Shown here: piece after piece, positions 1-8,930 of the stretch | How positions within the stretch are numbered: the first letter of the stretch is position 1 | Layout: every line of letters begins with the position of its first letter | Assembly (NCBI GenBank): GCA_947470515.1 | Contig: CANITF010000002.1 | Span: 110,791 to 174,790 of the forward strand | Length of the DNA: 64,000 bases | Direction of reading: 5' to 3' | Origin: Flavobacteriales bacterium | Lineage (GTDB): Bacteria; Bacteroidota; Bacteroidia; Flavobacteriales_D; Crocinitomicaceae | Translations under genes and position numbers: made by a program | Notes under the pieces: model-generated | Database searches by the model: none | Told to the model about the DNA's origin: nothing | Seen by the model: only the letters and a program-made list of their open reading frames with translations

Positions 1-155
1 CAGCTGCAATTTTAGCAAAAGAAAACATCACTTCTGTTGAAGTTGTTGATTTCGAAGAAATGGGCATGGAAGCAGTGAGAAAAATAACTATTAAGGATTT
101 CCCAGCGTTTATAATTACGGATGATAAAGGAAACGACTTTTTTGAGAACCTATAG
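1..155 (+). CDS. Fumarate hydratase class I, C-terminal end (partial)
   Basis: Only the last 50 codons are in the window; the reading frame starts at base 3 and stops with TAG at 153-155. The visible peptide contains [16 protein letters not shown] and TDDKGNDFF, which match what I remember of the extreme C-terminus of iron-sulfur class I fumarases (beta region), enzymes that interconvert fumarate and malate in the TCA cycle. The catalytic and cluster-binding residues lie upstream, outside the window, so function rests on this tail alone. A related L(+)-tartrate dehydratase is the alternative. A strong hairpin terminator follows about 50 bp later. Confidence 0.75.
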   Translation, partial: AAILAKENITSVEVVDFEEMGMEAVRKITIKDFPAFIITDDKGNDFFENL

Positions 156-206
156 TTTCGACAGGCTCAACTACCTTATTCTCAAAAAGTATTTAAATTT
201 TAGAAA

Positions 207-247
207 AGCCGCTCCCCGAGCTTGTCGAGGGGCGGGCTTATTTTTTA
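207..247 (+). terminator. Rho-independent terminator after the fumarase gene
   Basis: A GC-rich stem (GCCGCTCCCCGA pairing imperfectly with TCGAGGGGCGGGC) is followed by TTATTTTTTA. It stands out in very AT-rich DNA and lies between the fumarase stop and the convergent gene at 250. The loop side GAGCTTGTCG is the near-complement of CGACAGGCTC at 159-168, so the two also form a longer interrupted inverted repeat. Confidence 0.75.
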
Positions 248-249
248 CT

Positions 250-1569
250 TTATTTTTTTACAGTCATTACAACCCTGAAACCAATACAAACATTTGGTGC
301 AGTTATACCAGAATAGATATCTGGCGCAAGAATTTTTATTTCTTCAATATTATTCTTCCATCCACCACCTGCTGTACCAACTGAATTTGTTAGTATATCA
401 TTGCACACCATTTCAGCCGCATTTCCACTCATATTATAGAGACCATAATCATTTGGTAAATAGGCTGTAACTAAAGATGTAACATCTTGTTTATTAACCG
501 TTTCGCTATTAATGCTTTTCGCATGTGCATAGTTTGCATTTACTTGAGCATTTGCAATTAATCTATCAGGTTCGTCACCCCAAGGATAAGGATATTTGGT
601 TCCACCACTTGAAGCAGCCATTACCCATTCTTCTCGAACGGGAATTCTTATATCGTTGTATTGTGATTTTTTATTATCATCAACTGTGTTTATCATCTCT
701 TTTGTCAACCAAACACAATACATTTCAGCACCCTTTCGGCTAACGTTCACAACAGGGAAATTGTCATAAGCAGGATGTGAAAAATAATGTTGTTCATATG
801 CGCTATTTTCTAGTTTTTGAATAATTGACCATTGTTTTTGATCAGGCCGAGCTATTAGAAACTCATCTTTTCTTCCTTGAATGAGTAAATCGAATAGAAA
901 CGTTCTGTATTCGAGATTCGAAATTTCTGTTTTTTGCATGTAAAAAGATTGCACAGACACTTGTTTTCTTTGGTAATCAAATGTTCCAGTAGGAATGTAA
1001 GCATATACTTTTTTATCAAACTTCTCCAAATTTTTCAGCATGAGCTTTTTCTGTTTGTTGTTTGCCTTAATTTCCTCCTCCGTTAATTTTGGAAATACAT
1101 ATTCATCACTAAATATTGGGATATTTGACTTTATCAAATTCAAATTTTCTTGCACTTTCAACGTGTCAATTGAAGTTGTAGGAAATTGATTTACTTCAGA
1201 AAAAATTTGTGTGAAGATTGGAAGAGATTCAAACAATTTAAAGGGAACTTTCGTTGATTGAACTTCATGATTTTTTATCGTTTCTGAATTATTGTTCGCT
1301 GCAAATGGAACATTTGTAGAAATCTTAGGAGTTGATTTATTTTCTACTTTGCTATTCGTCAAGAATAACGAAATTATTAACGTACTTACTGTTACTAACA
1401 TAATGATCAATTTTTTAGTTAAAAAATTAGAACCAATTTTTACTTTCTTTTTCAAATTATTCGTTTGGGAAGAAGTCAAAAAACGTTCCTTTGTCTCACC
1501 AAAAGTGACTACAGGATTTTGCTCCTTTGCATGACGAAATAAATTGTCGAGATGTTTTTGCTTATCCAT
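250..1569 (-). CDS. Membrane protein with FGE-sulfatase (SUMF1-like) domain, possible anti-sigma factor
   Basis: 439 residues. Residues 1-50 are hydrophilic and probably cytoplasmic, one membrane segment spans about 53-71, and the rest is probably periplasmic. From about residue 188 the protein shows the formylglycine-generating-enzyme fold, with motifs YIPTGTF, MQKTEISNLEYRTFL, FPVVNVSRKGAEMYCVWL, PYPWGDEPD, YGLYNMSGNAAEMV and a terminal GFRVV. This domain also occurs in the Bacteroidota gliding/T9SS lipoproteins GldJ and GldK, but no lipobox is seen here. Its start ATG overlaps the end of the upstream ECF sigma factor gene by 8 bp, so the two are translationally coupled. By position and topology it may be the cognate anti-sigma factor with an FGE-like periplasmic sensor domain; that role is inference. 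Enzymatic activity is doubtful. Confidence 0.7.
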   Translation of the reverse strand: MDKQKHLDNLFRHAKEQNPVVTFGETKERFLTSSQTNNLKKKVKIGSNFLTKKLIIMLVTVSTLIISLFLTNSKVENKSTPKISTNVPFAANNNSETIKNHEVQSTKVPFKLFESLPIFTQIFSEVNQFPTTSIDTLKVQENLNLIKSNIPIFSDEYVFPKLTEEEIKANNKQKKLMLKNLEKFDKKVYAYIPTGTFDYQRKQVSVQSFYMQKTEISNLEYRTFLFDLLIQGRKDEFLIARPDQKQWSIIQKLENSAYEQHYFSHPAYDNFPVVNVSRKGAEMYCVWLTKEMINTVDDNKKSQYNDIRIPVREEWVMAASSGGTKYPYPWGDEPDRLIANAQVNANYAHAKSINSETVNKQDVTSLVTAYLPNDYGLYNMSGNAAEMVCNDILTNSVGTAGGGWKNNIEEIKILAPDIYSGITAPNVCIGFRVVMTVKK

Positions 1570-2086
1570 GTCCTACTTCTGTTTTAATGGAAGAATCGTA
1601 TGTTAGAATTTCAATAAGTTTTTCTCTTCCACGCTTGAGTCGCTGTTTTACTGCTGATTCAGATGCGTTTTGAATTTGCATGATTTCCTTAATACTGAAG
1701 CCCGATATTTCGAATAAGATGATACATTCTCTTTGATCTTCGGACAATTGTGCCAATGCTTGATGTAAAAAATGAACATCTGCATCCTCTTGAGGGTTGG
1801 CATTCACATCTTGAATCAATTGAATATTATCTTCTTTCTGATAACGCGTTTCTTTCTTCTTTTTGTGTTGATTACTTAATAAGCGAACACTTATTCCGAA
1901 AAGAAATGATAAAAAAGCATCTTTAGACTTGAGTGTTTCGAATTTTTCAAACGCAACAAGAAGGGTTTCATTCATTAAATCCCTAAAGTCCATTTCTCCA
2001 TAAACTCTTGCCCTGCAGAAGCGTTCGAACCTATCATGAATAGGTTCGTATAGTTTTAGAAATTCTGTTTGTTTTGTTTTATCCAT
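1562..2086 (-). CDS. RNA polymerase ECF-type sigma-70 factor
   Basis: 174 residues, the normal size of an extracytoplasmic-function sigma factor. Region 2 is visible as RDLMNETLLVAFEKFETL at about 35-55, and region 4 as LSEDQRECIILFEISGFS followed by the helix-turn-helix SESAVKQRLKRGREKL at about 141-157. It should direct RNA polymerase to a small regulon under the control of the membrane protein encoded just downstream, whose gene overlaps it by 8 bp. A 7-bp inverted repeat (TTACACT at 2089-2095, AGTGTAA at 2119-2125) sits immediately upstream and could belong to an autoregulated promoter. No TAnnTTTG box is seen in front of it, as would be expected if it is transcribed by its own sigma factor. 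Confidence 0.9.
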   Translation of the reverse strand: MDKTKQTEFLKLYEPIHDRFERFCRARVYGEMDFRDLMNETLLVAFEKFETLKSKDAFLSFLFGISVRLLSNQHKKKKETRYQKEDNIQLIQDVNANPQEDADVHFLHQALAQLSEDQRECIILFEISGFSIKEIMQIQNASESAVKQRLKRGREKLIEILTYDSSIKTEVGHG

Positions 2087-2246
2087 TCTTACACTGCAAA
2101 ATACGTGTTCTTCTTGTAAGTGTAATAAGTTGGGGAAAAGTTACATTCATTTATATTCTTTCATTTATAGTTTAAAATTTAGAACTCTTAAATAACCTTA
2201 AAAAAATCAAATTAAGATTTTGTGAACAAAATAAAACCATTGATTG

Positions 2247-2277
2247 TTTGTTTAAAGAACAATAAGCCATAAATTTG
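2247..2277 (+). promoter_or_regulatory. Bacteroidota-type promoter of dxs
   Basis: TTTG (2247-2250), 19 bp, then TAAATTTG (2270-2277) fits the Bacteroidota primary-sigma consensus of a -33 TTTG and a -7 TAnnTTTG. The TTG inside the -7 box opens a longer reading frame for dxs, but it cannot be the start if this promoter is used; the ATG at 2293 lies 16 nt downstream. Confidence 0.75.
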
Positions 2278-2292
2278 CTTGAGTTAAATTTT

Positions 2293-4248
2293 ATGATAGA
2301 ATATAAAGCAGGACCAAAATTAGAGCAGATTCAGATACCTTCTGATATGCGTTCAAAATTCACTATTGATGACCTACCTGAAATTTCAGATGAAGTCCGT
2401 CAATATATTGTGGATGTTATTTCTGAAATTGGTAATAGCCATTTTGGTGCTAGCTTAGGTGTTGTAGAATTAACTGTAGCCTTGCATTATGTATTTAATA
2501 CTCCTTATGATCAGTTAGTTTGGGACGTAGGACATCAAGCTTATGGACACAAAATATTAACCGGACGAAGAGAACTTTTTCATACGAATCGCTTGAAAGG
2601 TGGAATATCTGGTTTTCCAAAGCGTTCAGAAAGCGAGTTTGATGCTTTTGGTGTCGGACATTCTTCGACTTCAATTTCTGCTGCTTTAGGAATGGCAGTT
2701 GCAAGTAAATTTAAAGGAGAAAAAGACCGTCAGCACATTGCTGTAATCGGCGATGGCGCTATGACTGCGGGACTTGCTTTTGAAGGAATGAACCACGCTG
2801 GTTTTGAAAAAGATGCTAATTTATTGGTTATTCTGAATGACAATTGTATGTCAATCGACCCGAATGTTGGCGCGTTAAAAGAATATTTAACAGATATCAC
2901 AACATCTCACACCTATAATAAGGTTAAAGATGAAGTTTGGAAATTATTAGGAAAAGTTTCCAAATTTGGTCCAGATGCACAATCCGTTGCATCAAAAATA
3001 TCAAGTGCTTTAAAAGGATCATTATTGAATCAAAGTAATTTGTTTGAAGCGTTGAACTTTCGTTATTTCGGTCCAGTTGATGGACATGATGTAATTGGTT
3101 TAGCAAAAGTTTTAGAAGATTTAAAAGATATTCCCGGTCCTAAGATCTTACATTGCATTACTCGAAAAGGAGCGAAATATAAATATTCTGAAGAAGGAAA
3201 TCCAACGAAATGGCATGCTCCAGGGGTTTTTAATAAAGAAACTGGTGAAATTGTTAAGATTGTTCCAAAATCACCTCAACCACCAAAATATCAAGATGTT
3301 TTTGGTCATACTATCGTAGAACTAGCCGAAAAGAATGAAAAAATAATGGGCGTAACACCAGCTATGCCTTCTGGTTGCTCTTTGAATATTATGATGCAAG
3401 CAATGCCAGATCGCGCTTTTGATGTTGGAATTGCAGAACAACATGCTGTTACTTTTTCGGCAGGTTTGGCAACACAAGGTTTAGTTCCTTTTTGCAATAT
3501 CTATTCTTCTTTCATGCAACGTGCCTACGATCAAGTTTTGCACGATGTTGCAATTCAAAATCTAAATGTCGTTTTTTGTTTAGATCGAGGTGGCTTAGTT
3601 GGCGCTGATGGTGCTACTCATCATGGTGCTTATGATTTAGCATACATGCGAAGCATTCCAAACATGATTGTTGCCGCACCAATGAACGAGGCAGAATTGC
3701 GTAATATAATGTTTACTGCTCAACAAGAAAATATGGGGCCTTTCTCTATCCGCTATCCTCGTGGTAATGGTGTCATGACAGAATGGAAAACTGCAATGAA
3801 GCCGATAAAAGTTGGAACGGGAAGGAAAGTTACAAATGGTCACGACATTGCAATATTAACAATAGGACATCCTGGAAATTTCGCACAAGAAGCAATTAAC
3901 AAACTGAGCGATACAGGCGCTTCTATTGCTCATTATGACATGCGTTTTGTCAAACCACTAGATGAAGTAATGTTGCATGAGGTATTCTCAAAATTCAAAA
4001 AGGTTATTACTGTTGAAGATGGATGTTTGATGGGTGGATTTGGATCTGCAGTTATAGAATTTATGGTTGATCAGAAATATTCATCTGAAGTTGTTCGTCT
4101 GGGGATTCCAGATCAATATATTCATCATGGTACACAAGAAGAACTATGGGCTGATTGTGGTTTTGATGCAAATTCCATTGCAAAAACAGTAAAAAAATTG
4201 TTATCAATAGCTGACAGTTCAAAGAATATCTCAGTAAAAGCTGTTTAA
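2293..4248 (+). CDS. dxs: 1-deoxy-D-xylulose-5-phosphate synthase
   Basis: 651 residues counted from ATG 2293; an in-frame TTG at 2275 lies within the promoter -7 box and is rejected. The enzyme condenses pyruvate and glyceraldehyde-3-phosphate with thiamine diphosphate, the first step of the MEP isoprenoid pathway. Visible family motifs are [35 protein letters not shown], the ThDP/Mg site [18 protein letters not shown] with LNDN, the transketolase central region [17 protein letters not shown], and the C-terminal [14 protein letters not shown]. Length is typical of the family. It is followed 40 bp later by a sugar transporter gene. Confidence 0.95.
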   Translation: MIEYKAGPKLEQIQIPSDMRSKFTIDDLPEISDEVRQYIVDVISEIGNSHFGASLGVVELTVALHYVFNTPYDQLVWDVGHQAYGHKILTGRRELFHTNRLKGGISGFPKRSESEFDAFGVGHSSTSISAALGMAVASKFKGEKDRQHIAVIGDGAMTAGLAFEGMNHAGFEKDANLLVILNDNCMSIDPNVGALKEYLTDITTSHTYNKVKDEVWKLLGKVSKFGPDAQSVASKISSALKGSLLNQSNLFEALNFRYFGPVDGHDVIGLAKVLEDLKDIPGPKILHCITRKGAKYKYSEEGNPTKWHAPGVFNKETGEIVKIVPKSPQPPKYQDVFGHTIVELAEKNEKIMGVTPAMPSGCSLNIMMQAMPDRAFDVGIAEQHAVTFSAGLATQGLVPFCNIYSSFMQRAYDQVLHDVAIQNLNVVFCLDRGGLVGADGATHHGAYDLAYMRSIPNMIVAAPMNEAELRNIMFTAQQENMGPFSIRYPRGNGVMTEWKTAMKPIKVGTGRKVTNGHDIAILTIGHPGNFAQEAINKLSDTGASIAHYDMRFVKPLDEVMLHEVFSKFKKVITVEDGCLMGGFGSAVIEFMVDQKYSSEVVRLGIPDQYIHHGTQEELWADCGFDANSIAKTVKKLLSIADSSKNISVKAV

Positions 4249-4288
4249 TCTTTATTTTTCATTTAATTTGGTCATTCAAAACCAATTT

Positions 4289-6070
4289 ATGTCTGAACTT
4301 AAAAAAACAAATAACGGAGCGCTTTTTACATTAACAACTGTATTTTTCTTTTGGGGATTTATCGCTGCAGGGAATAGTGTTTTTATTCCTTTTTGCAAAA
4401 ACTATTTCCATTTAGATCAATTTCAAAGTCAGTTAATTGATTTTGCCTTTTATGGTGCATATTACTTGGGGGCTCTTGGACTTTTTGCTGTTGGAACAAT
4501 TAAAGGAAAAGACCTCGTTGGACATTGGGGATACAAGAAAAGTATTGTTTTTGGATTGCTATTTTCAGCACTAGGAGCACTAACAATGATCGTTTCAGTA
4601 TACGCAAATGTTTTTGCAGGAATGCTTTTTGGATTATTTATCGTTGCTTTAGGATTTTCACTTCAACAAACATCTGCTAACCCATTCATGATTTCTTTAG
4701 GGGATGAATCAACTGGAAGTAGTAGAATTAATCTTGGCGGAGCCGTTAATAGTTTGGGAACGACCATAGGCCCCTTGATTGTTGCGTTGGCACTCTTTGG
4801 AACAGCGTCATCGATAAGTGATGATATGATTAAGTCTTTATCATTGACAAAAGTTATAATTCTATATGCATTTGTAGGAGCGTTATTTTTAGGAATTGCT
4901 GCCTTGTTTGGATTTTCGAAGAGTGTTCCTTCAGGAAAAATAATACACGAAGAAGAAAATACAAATGACGCTGCAGACAAAGCAAAGAAAGCACTTGTTA
5001 CCTTATTTGTTATCACAGGTCTTTTGGCGGCTTGTTTCGCTCCAGTTTTTAGCAGTTATAGAAGTGGTGAAGCAAAAGATTTAGTTCAATTGCAACAAGA
5101 TTTAGAAATGGTTTCTTTGGATGAAAAAGGAGCAACAATCACCCAGCTAAATTCTATACAAATTGCAACCCAAAAATTAATTACAAGAGAAATCGATACT
5201 ATTAAAAAACCATTAGAACAAAAGAGAATTTATTGGTTAACAGGTGGATTAATTGTGATTATTGGAGGATTACTATTTGCTTTTGCTGCGGGCAAGAAAC
5301 AAAAAGTTGGTTGGGGTGCAATGCAATATCCTCAATTAACACTTGGGATGTTAGCCATCTTTGTATATGTTGGAGTAGAAGTTGCAATAGGCAGTAATCT
5401 TGGTGAATTACTAAAACAAAAACAATTTGGCGGTTATACTTCATCAGAAATAGCACCTTTTATAGCAATGTTTTGGGGGAGTTTAATGATTGGAAGATGG
5501 GCTGGAGCCATAAATGCTTTTGATTTGAGTCAAAACATAAAAAACATTTTACGTTTTATTGTTCCTTTAATTGCTTTCGGATTAGTATTAGGATTTACGA
5601 AATTAGCAGGCTATAATATCGATGCATTATATTGGTATATACTCTGTGTTTGTGTTCAAATAGTAGCATTTTTTATTACGAATGATAAACCTGCTTTGAC
5701 ATTAGGCGTTTTTAGTGCTCTTGGTGTAACAGCTTTAATTATTGGCTTAACAAGTTCTGGAACAATTGCGGTATATGCTTTTCTAAGTGGTGGCCTATTT
5801 TGCTCTATCATGTGGCCTGCAATATTTTCTCTTTCACTCGCTGGTCTTGGAAAATTCCAATCTCAAGGCTCAGCCTTTTTAGTGATGATGATTCTAGGCG
5901 GGGCAATTATCCCACCAATTCAAGGAAAATTAGCTGATGTTATCGGAATTCAATCGTCGTTTATTGTTGGGGCAATTTGCTTTGCTTATTTAGCTTTCTT
6001 CGCAATTTATGTAAGATTGTTGTTGAAAAAACAAGGGATTTCTTTTGATGAAAAAGCTGGAGGACATTAG
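4289..6070 (+). CDS. Sugar MFS transporter of the FHS (fucose/hexose:H+ symporter) type with an enlarged central region
   Basis: 593 residues from ATG 4289; an in-frame TTG at 4268 is less likely. The N-terminus ([20 protein letters not shown]) and segments such as [15 protein letters not shown] and [10 protein letters not shown] are typical of the FHS family of inner-membrane sugar/proton symporters. Members usually have about 410-440 residues and 12 helices. Here roughly 150 residues are added in the middle: an extra membrane helix near 240-258, an approximately 70-residue hydrophilic, helix-prone stretch, and another helix near 340-358. The C-terminal half ([32 protein letters not shown]) is intact. 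The substrate cannot be read from the sequence. It may be cotranscribed with dxs. Confidence 0.8.
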   Translation: MSELKKTNNGALFTLTTVFFFWGFIAAGNSVFIPFCKNYFHLDQFQSQLIDFAFYGAYYLGALGLFAVGTIKGKDLVGHWGYKKSIVFGLLFSALGALTMIVSVYANVFAGMLFGLFIVALGFSLQQTSANPFMISLGDESTGSSRINLGGAVNSLGTTIGPLIVALALFGTASSISDDMIKSLSLTKVIILYAFVGALFLGIAALFGFSKSVPSGKIIHEEENTNDAADKAKKALVTLFVITGLLAACFAPVFSSYRSGEAKDLVQLQQDLEMVSLDEKGATITQLNSIQIATQKLITREIDTIKKPLEQKRIYWLTGGLIVIIGGLLFAFAAGKKQKVGWGAMQYPQLTLGMLAIFVYVGVEVAIGSNLGELLKQKQFGGYTSSEIAPFIAMFWGSLMIGRWAGAINAFDLSQNIKNILRFIVPLIAFGLVLGFTKLAGYNIDALYWYILCVCVQIVAFFITNDKPALTLGVFSALGVTALIIGLTSSGTIAVYAFLSGGLFCSIMWPAIFSLSLAGLGKFQSQGSAFLVMMILGGAIIPPIQGKLADVIGIQSSFIVGAICFAYLAFFAIYVRLLLKKQGISFDEKAGGH

Positions 6071-6097
6071 TGTTTAAATTTGAATGGATATGTAAAT

Positions 6098-6128
6098 ATT
6101 TCGTAAATTAATATGAAAAATACGAAAT
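6098..6128. repeat. Inverted repeat overlapping the RAYT start codon
   Basis: ATTTCGTA (6098-6105) and TACGAAAT (6121-6128) are perfect 8-bp inverted arms with a 15-bp loop. The right arm includes the first two bases of the transposase ATG at 6127. It could be a REP-like target or an operator/translation-blocking hairpin for the transposase. Confidence 0.5.
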
Positions 6129-6750
6129 GTCATTATTATCAAACCTAACAAACAGGCAATCAACACGTCTAAAAACCTATGATTATTCTTTAGAAGGAAG
6201 CTATTTTATTACAATTGTGACTCAAGACCGACTCCATCTATTTGGAAAAATAGCAAACAGTCAAATGATTTTAAATGCAGTAGGGGAAATTGTTAAGCAG
6301 GAATGGGAAAATTCAATTCAACTGAGATCAAATATATCACTAGGAGAATTTATAATCATGCCAGACCATATGCACATGATTTTGACAATTGATCATCAAA
6401 TAACTAATGATAAAGAATCTAAGGAATGGGAGCATTCAACTCCTAAAAGCCCATCTCAAACAATTGGAGCAATAATCAGAGGATTTAAAGGGGCATGCAC
6501 AAAGAAAATAAATCTTTTCTTTAATAGTACGGGCGAATTGCAATTTGCCCCCACTGATGAATTGCAATTCGCCCCCATTGATGAATTACAACTTGCCCCC
6601 ACATTTTATAAAAATAAAATATGGCAAAGAAATTATTATGACCAAATAATAAGAAATCAAGCTGACTACAATCGAATTGAGCAATATATCATAGACAATC
6701 CTTTAAACTGGAAAAAGAAAAGAATTAACCCTCAGAATGCTCCTTCATAG
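6127..6750 (+). CDS. REP-associated tyrosine transposase (RAYT, Y1 family)
   Basis: 207 residues. The HUH motif PDHMHMIL (about 79-86), the N-terminal SLEGSYFITIVTQDR and the C-terminal WQRNYYDQIIRN with DYNRIEQYIIDNPLNW are characteristic of single-copy RAYT proteins, HUH-type tyrosine nucleases that process REP hairpins. The likely nucleophile is a Tyr of RNYYDQ. Between the two halves is a low-complexity ELQFAPTDELQFAP-type segment (about 137-158) encoded by a 24-bp palindromic tandem repeat, unlike the rest of the gene. A hairpin overlaps its start, and its end overlaps the convergent FeoB-associated gene by 26 bp. No terminal inverted repeats of a classical IS are seen. Confidence 0.88.
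   Translation: MSLLSNLTNRQSTRLKTYDYSLEGSYFITIVTQDRLHLFGKIANSQMILNAVGEIVKQEWENSIQLRSNISLGEFIIMPDHMHMILTIDHQITNDKESKEWEHSTPKSPSQTIGAIIRGFKGACTKKINLFFNSTGELQFAPTDELQFAPIDELQLAPTFYKNKIWQRNYYDQIIRNQADYNRIEQYIIDNPLNWKKKRINPQNAPS
6531..6600. repeat. Three palindromic 24-bp tandem units inside the RAYT gene
   Basis: Units begin at 6535, 6559 and 6583 (the last is 18 bp). Each core is nearly self-complementary, for example GGGCGAATTGCAATTTGCCC at 6531-6550. The 24-bp period keeps the frame, giving repeated ELQFAP-type peptide. Confidence 0.9.
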
Positions 6751-6856
6751 CACATCCATCGCACTTTGCATCCTTTTTAAAAAATCGCTTATACGATTTT
6801 CGACCTAAATAAATAAGTGCCAATGAAATCGTGATTATGACAAGTATCAATTGCAT
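6725..6856 (-). CDS. FeoB-associated Cys-rich membrane protein
   Basis: 43 residues, ATG at 6856 and TAA at 6725-6727. One N-terminal membrane helix (QLILVIITISLALIYLG) is followed by a basic stretch (RKSYKRFFKK) and a short tail with a CxxC pair (AKCDGCAMK). This is the architecture of the small Cys-containing proteins encoded directly after feoB in many bacteria, thought to help ferrous iron transport. The start lies 4 bp after the feoB stop, so it is the third gene of the feo operon. Its 3' end overlaps the convergent RAYT gene by 26 bp. Confidence 0.8.
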   Translation of the reverse strand: MQLILVIITISLALIYLGRKSYKRFFKKDAKCDGCAMKEHSEG

Positions 6857-6860
6857 AATT

Positions 6861-8816
6861 CTAACTTAAAATTTGATACGCAATCCAAGCACCAATATAA
6901 GCTAAAACAGCCATGAATCCCATTTGAATGAAAGGCCATTTCCAGCTCTTAGTTTCACGTTTTACAACTGCTAGTGTTGCCATACACTGCATTGCGAAAA
7001 CATAAAAAATCATTAATGAGACACCAGATGCTAGATTATACACAGGTTTCCCATCTGATCTTTTTTCATCTTTTAAACGTTCAATTAATCGTCTATTCGC
7101 CCCTCCATCTTCCTGAACAGCGTAGATTGTTGCCAATGATCCAACAAAAACTTCGCGTGCTGCAAAAGAAGTAATCAAAGAAATACCTATTTTCCAATCA
7201 TATCCTAAAGGTTGAATAACAGGTTCAATTGTTTTTCCCAAAATACCAATATAGGATTGCTCTAATCTTGCCGAGGCGATTATCCTTTCCTTTTCATCGA
7301 CTCTCAGTTTTAAACTTTCTGCTTCAATTTTAGCAGAATTTGCAGCTTGTTCCATTTTACCATTAGGACCAAAAGTGGCCATCGCCCATAAAACGATTGA
7401 AATAGCTAAAATTATTTTTCCTGCACTTAATGTGAAAACCTTAACTTTTTCCCAAACTGTTATTCCAACATTTCCCCATCTTGGAGCTTTATACGAAGGC
7501 AGTTCCAAAAGTAAAAATCCTTTCTCTTTTGAGTTCATTAGCATTTTTAAGATTGCGGCTATTATCAATGAGGAAATCAATCCGAGGGCATACAAACCAA
7601 ATAATACTAATCCTTGAAGATTAATAAAACCAAGTACTTTCTCATTTGGAATTACTAATGCGATTAATAAAGTATAAACTGGAATCCTAGCACTACAACT
7701 CATTAATGGAGCAACTAAAATTGTTATCATTCTCTCTTTCCAGTCCGAAATAGTTCGAGTAGCCATTACACCTGGAATAGCACAAGCAACACTAGACATT
7801 AAAGGGACTACACTCTTGCCGCTCAATCCTAATGGACGCATAAGTCGATCCATAATAAAAACTACTCTTGCCAAATAACCACTCTCCTCTAGGATTGAAA
7901 TAAAGAAAAATAACAGTGCTATTTGAGGTATAAACACAACCACTCCTCCAATTCCCGGCACAATTCCTTGACTTAACAAGTCTGAAAACAAACCTTCTGG
8001 CAATGTATTTCCAAGCCAACTGCTGAAATTTGCAAAAACACTATCAATGAAATCCATTGGATAAGTTGCGAACGCAAAAATAAATTGAAAAATTAAAAGT
8101 AAGATCCCAGTAAAAATCAAATAGCCAAATATCGGATGAACTAAAATTCTATCTAATCGATTAGATTGTGATTCTTTCTTTTGATTTTTTTCTACTTCAA
8201 TTTGTTCAATTAATTCTCGGATTAAAATATACCGTTCATTTGCTTCATGCTCTTGACCTTTCAAATCTTCAACTTCACATAAATGAGCATTCAATTGAAA
8301 AGTTTCATACTCCTTTTTGCTTGAATTTAATTGAATAGCACGTGTCAATCTATCTTTTCCTAATCCAATTCGAGCAGTTGTTTCAACAACAACAGATCCC
8401 TCAAATCGCTTTTGTAGTTTTTCTATATCAACTATTTTTCCCTTCTTTCGCGCAATATCAGCCATATTCAACACTAATATTGAAGGGATTTTCAAATCAT
8501 AAATCTGCGTAAAAAGAAAAAGGTTTCTTTCTAGGTTTGATTCGTCGGCAACAACAATAACAAGATCGGGAAAGTCAACATGATGAGGGTTTGAAAGCAC
8601 ATCATAAACTACCTGTTCATCTTTAGATCTTGGATAAATACTGTACGTTCCTGGAAAATCAATGAGCGTATGTTCCTCTTTTTCAATGGAAAAAACACCA
8701 AATTTTTTATCTACAGTAACACCCGGGAAATTCCCAATTTGCTGACGTAAACCTGTCAACATATTGAACACAGAACTTTTTCCTGTATTTGGATTTCCTA
8801 AAAGTGCTATTCTCAT
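6861..8816 (-). CDS. feoB: Ferrous iron transport protein B
   Basis: 651 residues, slightly shorter than many homologues. The N-terminal G domain shows G1 GNPNTGKS (7-14), the switch region QQIGNFPGVTVDKK, G3 DFPGTYS and G4 LNMAD. Then follow the FeoB cytosolic helical domain and about eight membrane segments with two Gate motifs (SGYLARVVFIMDRLMRPLGL, SVACAIPGVMATRTI, and FAAREVFVGSLATIY). FeoB is the GTP-dependent Fe(II) permease of the inner membrane. feoA lies 114 bp upstream and a FeoB-associated Cys-rich protein 4 bp downstream. A possible own -7 box (TAAGTTTG on the minus strand) is at 8909-8916. Confidence 0.95.
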   Translation of the reverse strand: MRIALLGNPNTGKSSVFNMLTGLRQQIGNFPGVTVDKKFGVFSIEKEEHTLIDFPGTYSIYPRSKDEQVVYDVLSNPHHVDFPDLVIVVADESNLERNLFLFTQIYDLKIPSILVLNMADIARKKGKIVDIEKLQKRFEGSVVVETTARIGLGKDRLTRAIQLNSSKKEYETFQLNAHLCEVEDLKGQEHEANERYILIRELIEQIEVEKNQKKESQSNRLDRILVHPIFGYLIFTGILLLIFQFIFAFATYPMDFIDSVFANFSSWLGNTLPEGLFSDLLSQGIVPGIGGVVVFIPQIALLFFFISILEESGYLARVVFIMDRLMRPLGLSGKSVVPLMSSVACAIPGVMATRTISDWKERMITILVAPLMSCSARIPVYTLLIALVIPNEKVLGFINLQGLVLFGLYALGLISSLIIAAILKMLMNSKEKGFLLLELPSYKAPRWGNVGITVWEKVKVFTLSAGKIILAISIVLWAMATFGPNGKMEQAANSAKIEAESLKLRVDEKERIIASARLEQSYIGILGKTIEPVIQPLGYDWKIGISLITSFAAREVFVGSLATIYAVQEDGGANRRLIERLKDEKRSDGKPVYNLASGVSLMIFYVFAMQCMATLAVVKRETKSWKWPFIQMGFMAVLAYIGAWIAYQILS

Positions 8817-8908
8817 TTGTTAAATTAGATCGTTATTGCTCAAGTATCAGTATTAAAATTTCAGTTTTGAAGGTGAAAAACACTATTTGCAACAATTTAG
8901 TTGAAGAA

Positions 8909-8916
8909 CAAACTTA
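8909..8916 (-). promoter_or_regulatory. Possible internal promoter -7 box of feoB
   Basis: CAAACTTA on the plus strand reads TAAGTTTG on the minus strand, a match to TAnnTTTG, 93 bp before the feoB start. No -33 element is seen at the right distance, so this may be chance. Confidence 0.3.
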
Positions 8917-8930
8917 GGCAAAACATTCTA

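Noticed and set aside
2275..2292. TTG start of dxs
   Set aside because: It lies within the -7 box of a well-formed promoter; ATG 2293 fits better.
6062..6750. Classical insertion sequence around the RAYT gene
   Set aside because: No terminal inverted repeats or target-site duplication could be seen; RAYT genes are usually single and not part of an IS.
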